Positions 17,496 through 26,139 of a stretch of DNA of 32,165 nt are shown in pieces. Every line of letters begins with the position of its first letter. Position 1 is the first letter of the stretch. Source of the DNA: Coriobacteriales bacterium (GTDB lineage Bacteria; Actinomycetota; Coriobacteriia; Coriobacteriales; UBA8131); the NCBI GenBank assembly GCA_031263025.1, contig JAISGO010000024.1:1-32165 (forward strand), read 5' to 3'. The position numbers were made by a program, and so were the translations under genes. The notes beneath the pieces were generated by a model that made no database searches, had not been told where the DNA came from, and saw only the letters and a list, made by a program, of their open reading frames with translations.

Positions 17496-19124
17496 ATGCA
17501 GATACGAAACTATATCAACGCCATTGAGCTAGCCTATCAGGTTCTCGAGGAGCAAAAAGAAGAAGTCAACCGGATGAACGTGTTCCCGGTGCCAGATGGT
17601 GACACCGGTACAAATATGGCTTTGACCATGCGCAGCGTCGTCGACGAGCTCAAGGCTTTGGATGAGGTGGATGTCGCGGGCCTGGCAAAATCATTGAGCC
17701 ATGGTTCTTTAATGGGGGCGAGGGGTAACTCCGGAGTAATCCTGTCCCAGATCCTGCGCGGTATCGGTGACGCCCTGGGGGAGCATTTTGATGCCGAGAC
17801 TATCGCAAAAACCTGGCAAAGCGCTCAACAAGCAGCTTTCGCGGCCGTTGCGACACCGGTGCAGGGCACCATCTTGACCGTGGTTGATGACTTGGCCAAG
17901 GCCTCTGTCAAGCTGGCGAAGAAACGCCCGGCGCGGGATGAAATGTTGGCTGAGTTGGTTGATATCGCCTGGCGCGCGGTCAAGCGCACGCCCAAGCTCT
18001 TAGCGGTCCTACGTGAGAATAACGTCGTGGACAGCGGTGCCTTCGGCCTTGCTATCCTGCTAGAAGCTTTCACAAAAGCCCTGGCGGGTGAGCGCGAAGT
18101 GGGCTCATCGGTCCATCTGACCCAGGCCCTAGCCGCAACCGGGCCAAAGGTCGAGATCGAGCAGTTGGACGATTGGTTTAACAGTAAATACCTCTACTGC
18201 ACGGAGTTCCTCGTCCATAGTGATGAAGTGGACGTTGAGGCAGTGCGTAAATACTTGCATCGCAAGGGTGACAGCGAGCTGATGGTAGGGGAGGGGCCGG
18301 AGTATAAGGTTCATGTGCACACCGATGACCCTGGTAGCGTGCTTTCCTTCATGACAAAGCGCGGCCAAGTCTATAAGGTGTTTATCCACAACATGAAACT
18401 GCAAGCCGATGAGCGCAACCTCGGCCTGTCCGCGACAGAGGACAAGCCACGAGAGGGAGCCGAAGCCAAGGCAATCGGTCTGGTGGCGGTGGCGATGGGG
18501 GCCGGGCAGACCCGTTTGCTGAAAGAGATGGGGGTCGACCAGGTCGTTTTCGGCGGGCAGACGGCAAACCCATCCATACAGGATATACTTCAGGCGATCG
18601 AAGCGGTAGAGGCTGCAGCGGTGATCGTCTTACCTAACAACAAGAATATCGTGATGGCCGCAGAACAGGCGGCAAAACTGGCTTCTGCTAAAGCCGCAGT
18701 GGTGCCGACCGCCAATGTCGCCCAGGCTTTCAGTGCCCTGACCCTGTATGGTGCCAGTGATGATTTCGACTTGACCTTACGCTCTATGCAAGAGCAGATA
18801 AAATCCGTGCATACCGCCGAAGTCACTCATGCCACCAAGTCGGCCCGGACTGAGAAAGGCGCTAAGATCGCGGCTGGGGACACGATCGGTATAGTTGACG
18901 GGCGTATCCTGTATGCTGGAAAAGACCTTCAAAGTGTCGCACTCAAGACTGCTGCCCTCCTTGCAGCGGACGCCGATTTGATCACTTTATTGGCCGGCAG
19001 CGAACTTAGGGACGAGGATTTCCAACAGCTTGTGACGGGCTTGGCCAAGCGTTTGCCGGAGCTTGAAGTCGATGCGCAGCGTGGTGACCAGCCCCTCTAC
19101 CCCTTGGTCATGTCCGCTGAGTAG
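17496..19124 (+). CDS. fakA: DAK2-domain fatty acid kinase FakA-like / YloV family
   Basis: RNYINAIELAYQVLEEQKEEVNRMNVFPVPDGDTGTNMALTM; HGSLMGARGNSGVILSQILRG; AGAG-G RBS before ATG 17496 (ORF track gives 17481). Confidence 0.9.
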   Translation: MQIRNYINAIELAYQVLEEQKEEVNRMNVFPVPDGDTGTNMALTMRSVVDELKALDEVDVAGLAKSLSHGSLMGARGNSGVILSQILRGIGDALGEHFDAETIAKTWQSAQQAAFAAVATPVQGTILTVVDDLAKASVKLAKKRPARDEMLAELVDIAWRAVKRTPKLLAVLRENNVVDSGAFGLAILLEAFTKALAGEREVGSSVHLTQALAATGPKVEIEQLDDWFNSKYLYCTEFLVHSDEVDVEAVRKYLHRKGDSELMVGEGPEYKVHVHTDDPGSVLSFMTKRGQVYKVFIHNMKLQADERNLGLSATEDKPREGAEAKAIGLVAVAMGAGQTRLLKEMGVDQVVFGGQTANPSIQDILQAIEAVEAAAVIVLPNNKNIVMAAEQAAKLASAKAAVVPTANVAQAFSALTLYGASDDFDLTLRSMQEQIKSVHTAEVTHATKSARTEKGAKIAAGDTIGIVDGRILYAGKDLQSVALKTAALLAADADLITLLAGSELRDEDFQQLVTGLAKRLPELEVDAQRGDQPLYPLVMSAE

Positions 19125-21192
19125 TCTCGCTTTAACAGATCCAGTCAGTCGCCTAAAGGGTGCGGCAGGCAAGCGCCAGGCCGTTTTGGCAGACTTGGGC
19201 ATTGCCACCATTGCTGACTTGCTTGCTTATTATCCTTTCCGCTATGATGATTTCAGCGCTATCACTCCGATCGCTGCCCTCAAGGTAGGGGAGAAGCAGA
19301 CGGTTTTGGGGCAGATCGAGCATCTTGAGAGCAAGCGAATCGCAGGCCGCGGACGGCGTCCGATGATGGTGCTGGAGGCTTCCCTGTACGACCAAAGCGG
19401 GCTTTGCTTCGCGACTTGGTTTGGGCAGCCTTGGCTGGCTAACCAGTTGAGCCGAGGGCAGCGTCTCTTGATCAATGGCAAAGTGCAGTTTGCCTATGGT
19501 TATATGCGCTTTAACTCTCCCCTGATCGCACAGATAACACAAGACGATGATCCTCGTAGTTTGGGCATGCAGCCAGTCTACCGAGTTAAACAGGGGCTAC
19601 CCCTGGGTTGGATGCGCCGCTACCTGAAAGAGGCGCTCGCTCAGACCTCAGACATTCCAGAGACCTTGCCGCAGGCTATACTCGAAAAGTATCATCTGAT
19701 CGCCAGGGGCCGGGCGTTGGCTCAGGTGCATTTCCCCAAAGACCACGAGCAGCTTCATCAAGCCCTCAGGCGTTTGAAGTACGAAGAGGCCTATCAGCTC
19801 GAGAGCGATTTGAAGCGACCGGCGACAGCCGGTTTTGCCCACGACCTGCGCAAGTCGGCCCTGCGCAGCCTAGCCGAGCATTTGCCTTTCCAGTTGAGCG
19901 AGAGCCAGAGAGCGGCTATTCACCTGATCCTTTCCGCGATGGCCAAGCCACAGCCGATGTCTGTGCTCCTCGACGGCGATGTCGGCAGTGGCAAAACGGT
20001 GGTCGCGCTCAGCGCACTGGTCTGTGCAGCAGCCAACTCCAAACAGGCAGCGATGATGGCGCCGACTACGGTCTTAGCCGCACAATACGCAGCTAAGCTC
20101 GGCCCCCTGCTTGACCAATTGCAGATCAGTTGGGGCCTGCTCAGCGCCGAAGTGGAGCCGACAACAGCGCAGGATCTGCGGGAGCGGCTGCGCGCAGGGG
20201 GATGTCAGGTCGTCTTCGGCACCACGGCTTTGATCCAGCCAAGCGTTGACTTTGCCCAGCTGAGTTTGGTGGTGATAGACGAGCAGCATCGCTTTGGGGT
20301 CGAACAACGTGACCAGCTGTTGGCCAAAGGCGATCATCCGGATTACCTGGCGCTCTCTGCGACGCCGATCCCACGTACCTTAGCGCTTACCCTCTATGGT
20401 GATATGCAAGTCGCCTATTTGCAGAAAAGGCCCGGCCAACAAAGTGTGAGAACAGTGGTGTGGCCAGTGGGACGCTTGCCTGACGTCTACAGCGAGATGC
20501 ACGCGCGTTTAGCCAGGGGCGAGCAAGTCTATGTGATCTGCCCTTTGATCTCCGAAGCGAAGGAAGCGGAGCCTGACGCTGGTGAAGTGGCAGAAGAAAC
20601 CTGGGTTGACGACCTTTTTGACTTCGATGACGAAAAGCAGCTCAAAGCTGCCGAACAGGAGGTCAGTGCGCTCGCTGCACTTTTCCCTGAGACTAGGGTC
20701 GAGTTGATGACTTCAAAGCTTGCACCCGAGCAAAAACAGCAGGTGATGCAGGATTTCCGTAGGGGGAGCTGTCAGGTCATGGTTTCTACCACTGTCGTCG
20801 AGGTTGGCCTGGATGTGCCCCAGGCCACTATGATGGTGGTACTCAACGCCGAGCGTTTCGGCTTGGCCCAGTTGCACCAGCTGCGCGGACGGGTCGGGCG
20901 CGGCGCCCAGCCCGGGATCGCCTACCTAATCAGCTCTAGCCGCCAAGCGGAGGCTCTACGCCGGCTAGCAATCCTTTCTAGCAGTGATGATGGCCTGGCC
21001 ATTGCCAGCGCGGATTTGGCCGAGCGTCGCGAGGGCGACGTGCTCGGCCTTAGCCAACACGGCAGATCGCCCCTCAAACTGCTTAACCCGATCCGGGACC
21101 AGCCTATCATCGAATGTGCCTATGACGATGTCCGGGGAGGGTCGTCCAAGCAACCTAGGCCACAATCCAGCCGATTGAGAGCGGAGCCTTGA
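19063..21192 (+). CDS. recG: ATP-dependent DNA helicase RecG (true start probably within 19080-19130)
   Basis: LLDGDVGSGKTVVALSAL; VVIDEQHRFGVEQRDQL; LSATPIPRTLALTLYGD; STTVVEVGLDVPQATMMVVLNAERFGLAQLHQLRGRVGRG; follows fakA as in many Gram-positives. Confidence 0.95.
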   Translation: MKSMRSVVTSPSTPWSCPLSSLALTDPVSRLKGAAGKRQAVLADLGIATIADLLAYYPFRYDDFSAITPIAALKVGEKQTVLGQIEHLESKRIAGRGRRPMMVLEASLYDQSGLCFATWFGQPWLANQLSRGQRLLINGKVQFAYGYMRFNSPLIAQITQDDDPRSLGMQPVYRVKQGLPLGWMRRYLKEALAQTSDIPETLPQAILEKYHLIARGRALAQVHFPKDHEQLHQALRRLKYEEAYQLESDLKRPATAGFAHDLRKSALRSLAEHLPFQLSESQRAAIHLILSAMAKPQPMSVLLDGDVGSGKTVVALSALVCAAANSKQAAMMAPTTVLAAQYAAKLGPLLDQLQISWGLLSAEVEPTTAQDLRERLRAGGCQVVFGTTALIQPSVDFAQLSLVVIDEQHRFGVEQRDQLLAKGDHPDYLALSATPIPRTLALTLYGDMQVAYLQKRPGQQSVRTVVWPVGRLPDVYSEMHARLARGEQVYVICPLISEAKEAEPDAGEVAEETWVDDLFDFDDEKQLKAAEQEVSALAALFPETRVELMTSKLAPEQKQQVMQDFRRGSCQVMVSTTVVEVGLDVPQATMMVVLNAERFGLAQLHQLRGRVGRGAQPGIAYLISSSRQAEALRRLAILSSSDDGLAIASADLAERREGDVLGLSQHGRSPLKLLNPIRDQPIIECAYDDVRGGSSKQPRPQSSRLRAEP

Positions 21193-21193
21193 G

Positions 21194-21637
21194 ATGGGGT
21201 GTTCTGGGCCCGAACGGGTCGTGCTCTGCGTCGGCAACCTCTTGATGGGGGATGAAGGGCTGGGCCCGACCCTGGCCCAGGCGATGGCCTCTGAACAGGT
21301 GCTTGATGCCGGTACCGTCGGCTATGCCATGTTGAGCGAATTTCGCCGCTACCAAGAGCTCTTACTGGTCGATGCGATTGACGGTAGTGGTAAGCCGGCT
21401 GGCACCCTGCTGCGTTTCAAGCCGGGCCAGCTTCGCCTCAGCAGTGGTTTTCGAGGCGCCCATGACATAGGTTTGTCCGATGTGATCATGGCGGCGCACT
21501 TGCTCGGCCTTGACCCTAAGATAGAGTGCTGTGGCATCCAGATCGCGCGGATGGATTTCGGGTTGGGCTTAAGCCAGGCGGTCAAGGCCGCGCTGCCGGC
21601 CCTGCAGGCTTATGTCGAAGCCTGGCTGGCGCGATAA
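21194..21637 (+). CDS. HycI/HyaD-type (M52) hydrogenase maturation endopeptidase
   Basis: VLCVGNLLMGDEGLGPTLAQAM; LLLVDAIDGSGKPAGTL; AHDIGLSDVI: the E, D and H metal-binding positions of the family. Confidence 0.87.
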   Translation: MGCSGPERVVLCVGNLLMGDEGLGPTLAQAMASEQVLDAGTVGYAMLSEFRRYQELLLVDAIDGSGKPAGTLLRFKPGQLRLSSGFRGAHDIGLSDVIMAAHLLGLDPKIECCGIQIARMDFGLGLSQAVKAALPALQAYVEAWLAR

Positions 21638-21639
21638 TC

Positions 21640-21645
21640 TATAAT
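21640..21645 (+). promoter_or_regulatory. Candidate -10 box of ffh
   Basis: TATAAT then CTTGCT (6 nt) then ATG 21652; no SD. Confidence 0.5.
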
Positions 21646-21651
21646 CTTGCT

Positions 21652-23118
21652 ATGTTCAATAACCTTTCCGATCGACTCCAAGACCTTTTCAGCGGACTGC
21701 GCGCAAAAGGCAAGCTCAGCCAAAACGACATCGACGCAGCGGCGCGCGAGATCAAGCTTGCCCTGCTTGAGGCCGACGTCAACTACAAAGTCGTCAAGGA
21801 CTTCATTGGCGATCTGAAGATCAAGGCGGCCCAGGCCGATGTCTTGAACTCGCTTACGCCAGGTCAGAACGTGGTCAAGCTCGTCTTGGACGAACTGACC
21901 CGCCTGCTCGGTAGCGAATCAGTTGAGCTGCCCAAATCAGAGCGCATTCCCAATGTGATCATGTTAGTCGGATTACAGGGGGCAGGAAAGACTACGGCAG
22001 CAGCCAAGCTGGCTCTTTTCCTCAAGCAACGTGGCCACAGCCCGCTCTTGGCGGCCTTGGATATCTACCGGCCAGCTGCCATCAAGCAATTGGAGACTTT
22101 AGGCGCCCAGATTGAGGTGCCTGTCTATAAAGAGGAGGCAGAGAGCAAAGCTTTCCAAGATCCCCCTTTGATCGCCGCCCACGCTGTCAAGGCGGCCCTG
22201 GACGGGCTGCATGATTACCTTATCTTGGACACTGCCGGACGATTGCATGTGGACGAGACGATGATGGTAGAGGCCAAGGCGATCTATGCCCAGACCAAGC
22301 CCGAGGCGACCTTGATGGTGGTTGACGCGATGACCGGCCAGGATGCGGTCACGGTGGTAGAGGCTTTCAACCAGGCGGTCGACTTCGATGGGGTGGTACT
22401 GACCAAAATGGACGGCGACGCCCGTGGCGGTGCGGCGCTTTCCCTGCGTGAAGTGACTGGTAAGCCCATTCTATTCGCCAGCGAGGGCGAAAAAGTCGAA
22501 GCTTTAGAGCCATTCCATCCCGACCGTATGGCCAAACGCATCCTCGGTATGGGCGATGTCGTCTCCTTGATCGAGAAAGCCGCCACTCTTGAACAGGAAG
22601 AAGCCGAACAAGCCCAGCTTGAGCGGATTGCCCGGGCTGAGCTTAATTTCAATGACTTCGTCAACATCAACAAACAAGTACGCAAGATCGGCGGTATCGG
22701 CTCCTTCGTCAAGGCAATCCCCGGCGGCGAGAAAGCGGCCAGCCAAGGTCAAGTCGATGAGCATGCGCTCGATCGGATGGAGGTCATCATCAACTCGATG
22801 ACGGCGGCCGAGCGCGAACGCCCCGGCCTGCTCAACGGGAGCCGGCGCACCCGGATCGCCGACGGTGCTGGTGTCAGTGTGCAAGCGGTCAACCAGCTCA
22901 TCAAGCAGTTCGAAGAGACGAAGAAGATGATGCGCCGCCTGGGCGTCGCGGCTGAGGTATTCAAACCCAAGTCTAAGAAGCGCCCGACCAAGAAAGGCAA
23001 GGGCAAGAACAAGTCCAAGAAGAAACACACGGGCGGGCTCTCACAGCTAAAGGCTCTGCGTCAAATGGGCAACTTCGATCCAGAATCCTTGGCCAAGCTG
23101 CAGGATATGCTTAAATAG
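21652..23118 (+). CDS. ffh: Signal recognition particle GTPase Ffh
   Basis: FNNLSDRLQDLFSGLRAKGKLSQNDIDAAAREIKLALLEADVN; GLQGAGKTTAAAKLA; DTAGRLHVD; TKMDGDARGGAALS; GSRRTRIADGAG. The track ORF starts earlier at 21526. Confidence 0.97.
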   Translation: MFNNLSDRLQDLFSGLRAKGKLSQNDIDAAAREIKLALLEADVNYKVVKDFIGDLKIKAAQADVLNSLTPGQNVVKLVLDELTRLLGSESVELPKSERIPNVIMLVGLQGAGKTTAAAKLALFLKQRGHSPLLAALDIYRPAAIKQLETLGAQIEVPVYKEEAESKAFQDPPLIAAHAVKAALDGLHDYLILDTAGRLHVDETMMVEAKAIYAQTKPEATLMVVDAMTGQDAVTVVEAFNQAVDFDGVVLTKMDGDARGGAALSLREVTGKPILFASEGEKVEALEPFHPDRMAKRILGMGDVVSLIEKAATLEQEEAEQAQLERIARAELNFNDFVNINKQVRKIGGIGSFVKAIPGGEKAASQGQVDEHALDRMEVIINSMTAAERERPGLLNGSRRTRIADGAGVSVQAVNQLIKQFEETKKMMRRLGVAAEVFKPKSKKRPTKKGKGKNKSKKKHTGGLSQLKALRQMGNFDPESLAKLQDMLK

Positions 23119-23126
23119 ACTTTAAA

Positions 23127-24392
23127 TCAAAGAGCCAGCAGCCGCTCTGCCGCTGCGATCTTATAAGCAGTGCAGAGTATCTCGCTGGCGGTTTTTAGTT
23201 CGACCAGGCCAGGATAAGTGGGCGCGATACGAATCACGCGGTCTTCGGGATCCTTGTGGTAGGGGAAAGGAGCGCCAGCTCCAGTCAGGGTCACGCCACT
23301 TTCCGCGCAGAGTGCGATGGTGCGTGCCGCAGTGCCGGACAATCCCTTAAAGCAGATGAAATAGCCGCCGTTCGGGTGGCTCCACTCGGCCGCCTCAAGC
23401 CCACCTAGCTCTGACTCCAAGGTCGCAAGGACGCTTGCGAACTTCGGCCTGATTAGTTCAGCCTGTTTTGCCATGTGGGCTTTGATCCCGGCAAGGTCCT
23501 TGAAGAAAAGCACATGGCGCAGTTGGTTAAGCTTGTCTGGGCCGATGTTATGGAAGGAGAGGTCGCTTTCGATCTTGGCCAGGTTGGCCGGGGAGGAGGC
23601 GATGGCGGCGATTCCGCCGCTGGCAAAGCTGATCTTGGAAGTCGAAGCGAAGATGAAGTAGATATCAGGATTATCGGCTTTGAGGCATTCGGCCTCAAGC
23701 GAAAGCAGTTGATCCGGGGTGTCCGAGAAATCATGCACGGCATAAGCGTTATCCCAGTAGATGCGGAAATCAGGCGCTGCCGGGCGGAGACGGGCAAAAC
23801 GGCGCACGGTGTCATCGCTATAGGTGATGCCGCTCGGGTTACCGTATTTGGGGACGCACCAGATCCCCTTGACATCTGGGTCATTCTGTACGAGCTGCTC
23901 GACCACGTCCATATCCGGGCCATCTGGGCCAATCTCGACGTTGACCATCTCAATGCCGAGGTGTTCGGTTACGCCGAAGTGACGGTCGTAGCCAGGTACC
24001 GGGCAGATGAATTTAGGCGCAGCGCAGCTCCAAGCGCGAAGCTCTCGAGCAACCGTGTCATACATGATATTGAGACTTGAATTACCAAGTACCATAACAT
24101 GATCAGGGTCGACGTCCATGAGGGCTGCCATCAGTGCGCGGGCTTGGGGAATACCGCCGAGCATGCCGTAGTTGCGCAGGTCAGAAGTGGTATGGGCAAG
24201 ATAAAGCCCAGGGTCGCTTTGACTATCGAGCACGTCAAGCAAGCCAAGGCTCAGATCAAGCTGATCAGGCGAGGGTTTGCCGCGCGACATGTTAAGGGAA
24301 AGGCTCTGGGCCTTGAAGTCGGCCAGTTCCCTTTCTGCGCCCTCTTTGAAGGCCTCGAGTCCATCCTTATCTAATGTCGCCAAGCTGGGCAT
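23127..24392 (-). CDS. PLP-dependent aminotransferase, AspT-like (PF12897-type)
   Basis: LNMSRGKPSPDQLDLSLGLLDVL; RNYGMLGGIPQARALMA; WCVPKYGNPSGITYSDDTVRR; FIFASTSKISFASGGIAAIASS; GAGGAG RBS. Confidence 0.88.
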   Translation of the reverse strand: MPSLATLDKDGLEAFKEGAERELADFKAQSLSLNMSRGKPSPDQLDLSLGLLDVLDSQSDPGLYLAHTTSDLRNYGMLGGIPQARALMAALMDVDPDHVMVLGNSSLNIMYDTVARELRAWSCAAPKFICPVPGYDRHFGVTEHLGIEMVNVEIGPDGPDMDVVEQLVQNDPDVKGIWCVPKYGNPSGITYSDDTVRRFARLRPAAPDFRIYWDNAYAVHDFSDTPDQLLSLEAECLKADNPDIYFIFASTSKISFASGGIAAIASSPANLAKIESDLSFHNIGPDKLNQLRHVLFFKDLAGIKAHMAKQAELIRPKFASVLATLESELGGLEAAEWSHPNGGYFICFKGLSGTAARTIALCAESGVTLTGAGAPFPYHKDPEDRVIRIAPTYPGLVELKTASEILCTAYKIAAAERLLAL

Positions 24393-24446
24393 CTGTACTC
24401 CTCTTCATGATCTGCGATGTGCAGATTTTAGCATGAGCAGGGGTTT

Positions 24447-25991
24447 TTAGTTCAAGTAGCCGAACTTAGTGGCAATCCGGACGGCATCGAGTAGGTTGAG
24501 GGCACCGAGTTTTTGCATGGTGTAGGCGAGGTTGGACTTGACAGTGTTGATGCTGAGGTGGTATTTACTGGCTACTTGGGGCCGCGTGAGACCTGCTACA
24601 AGGTCTTCGAGTACCGCGACTTCGCGGCTGGTCAAGCGATTGGAGCTGGTGGCATCAAGCGAGTCGCCGCCTCTCACAGCATTGCGTAGGCGGGCCTGGT
24701 GGCGGGCGAAGACCTGGGCCTTGCTGCGCGTGTGCACCAGCCACTGGTGGGGGATGGGCAGATCCTGCTCAAGGGCGCAGGTGCAGATCTTGCGGGTAGC
24801 ATTGCCGTATTCGTAGAAGAGCATGTATAGGCCCTCTGGCTCGGCAGCACGGTAGGCAGCCAGGAAGTCCTGCATGGCCTCGTCGTGATGGCCGAGGTTG
24901 AGATGGGCGATCGCGCTGTTGTAATACAAACCGATCCTACCGAAGACGAATGCGGTCGGGCCGAATGGGTTCGCCCGGACAGACTCGAGGAAGGCGAGCA
25001 TCCGTTCGGGCTCACCCCGACCGAGCAGGTAGCGGGACTTGATGACGTCAGCGAGCCCGATGGTCATACGATTGCGCCGATCTTGGGAAAATTCTGCGCT
25101 GATCCACTCCGGTACCTTTTCCATCTGACCGATCGTCGCATAGTACCAGCCCCGGGATAAGTCATAGTAGATATAGCGGTTGGGGTTGTCGATCTCGTCG
25201 AGACTCTGCTCGTAGGTTTTTATGATATCCCTGATGTGGCGTTGGTCGCCCTTGGCGGTATAGGCACGGAGCAGGTAGAAGAGGCCCATCGCGCGGATCT
25301 CGTACTGGAGATAGAGGCTGGCGGTGCGGATGGCGATGTTAACCTCGTTAATACAAAGGTCGAGGTCGGCCTTGAAATAGGCCAACTCGGCCTTGAGCAA
25401 ACGATCGAGTCCTTTCATACAGCCAGCCCGGGTACGGCTCAAAGGGATGATGCTATCTTCTATCTGATCAGCGTAGGCAGAGAAGTTGCCGGAGAACTCC
25501 GATCCGACCCGGTTGGCATAGGGACCGAGGCTGAAGCTGTTGATCGCTCCTTGGTGAGGCAGCTGATAGCCGGTCTCAAAATAGTCCAGAGCTGACTTAA
25601 AAGGAGCGGCAAAAGTATAACGCTTGCTGAAGGGGGCGTTGATGATCAGACCGAGCCCCAAGTTGTTGTGGGCGTCACATAAGATCCGGTCGCGCAGCGG
25701 TGTGGCCTTGCGCCGGCGGAACTTCTCTATTAACTTCTTGAGGTAAGTGATACCGTCGTTGATGCGCCCCTGGGAGAAAGCTGCTCGTACGCCGATGTCG
25801 AAAGCTTGGGGAAGCTGTTTGTAGGTCTGGGGCGCGAGATTTTGGAAGACTTCAAGTAGGGTAGAGGTCAGGGCGCCCGGAAAGAAAGTCGGCATACGAT
25901 TAACCGCTGCGATAATCGCCTGGTAGTCGCCAGCGGCGGCCCATTCCCTAATCTGGCGACCGCTTACCGCCGCCCTCTCTCTTTCTCCCAT
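24447..25991 (-). CDS. LuxR-family transcriptional regulator with N-terminal TPR-like region and no recognisable NTPase domain
   Basis: C-terminal HTH RLTSREVAVLEDLVAGLTRPQVASKYHLSINTVKSNLAYTMQKLGALNLLDAV; helical N-terminal ~420 aa without a Walker A motif. Confidence 0.87.
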   Translation of the reverse strand: MGERERAAVSGRQIREWAAAGDYQAIIAAVNRMPTFFPGALTSTLLEVFQNLAPQTYKQLPQAFDIGVRAAFSQGRINDGITYLKKLIEKFRRRKATPLRDRILCDAHNNLGLGLIINAPFSKRYTFAAPFKSALDYFETGYQLPHQGAINSFSLGPYANRVGSEFSGNFSAYADQIEDSIIPLSRTRAGCMKGLDRLLKAELAYFKADLDLCINEVNIAIRTASLYLQYEIRAMGLFYLLRAYTAKGDQRHIRDIIKTYEQSLDEIDNPNRYIYYDLSRGWYYATIGQMEKVPEWISAEFSQDRRNRMTIGLADVIKSRYLLGRGEPERMLAFLESVRANPFGPTAFVFGRIGLYYNSAIAHLNLGHHDEAMQDFLAAYRAAEPEGLYMLFYEYGNATRKICTCALEQDLPIPHQWLVHTRSKAQVFARHQARLRNAVRGGDSLDATSSNRLTSREVAVLEDLVAGLTRPQVASKYHLSINTVKSNLAYTMQKLGALNLLDAVRIATKFGYLN

Positions 25992-25997
25992 GTCTTC

Positions 25998-26006
25998 ATT
26001 ATATCA
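25998..26006 (-). promoter_or_regulatory. Extended -10 promoter element of the LuxR gene
   Basis: Minus strand TGATATAAT-GAAGAC-ATG: TATAAT 6 nt before the start codon. Confidence 0.6.
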
Positions 26007-26112
26007 GGCCACAGGCCTAGATTGCCCCAGAAGCGCGGTTATGCCTTTAAAGGCCGTGTCCAGCGGCGACTAAGGAACAGAAAACCTCGCCTGAAGGTGC
26101 ATGGTTTCAGGT

Positions 26113-26118
26113 TATAAT
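26113..26118 (+). promoter_or_regulatory. -10 box upstream of moaA
   Basis: TATAAT 21 nt before ATG 26140; weak SD-like AAAGAG in between. Confidence 0.5.
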
Positions 26119-26139
26119 TATTCTTGAAAAAGAGTAATT

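Noticed and set aside
19608-20096. 162-aa + ORF in another frame of recG
   Set aside because: Low-complexity shadow translation within the helicase; no independent signals.
23475-24080. 201-aa + ORF antisense to the aminotransferase
   Set aside because: No RBS or family motif; shadow ORF of a confidently identified gene.
25992-26139. Possible Moco riboswitch upstream of moaA
   Set aside because: I could not recognise the motif's conserved core, and a TATAAT 21 nt before the ATG would leave no room for an aptamer; needs an Infernal scan to settle.
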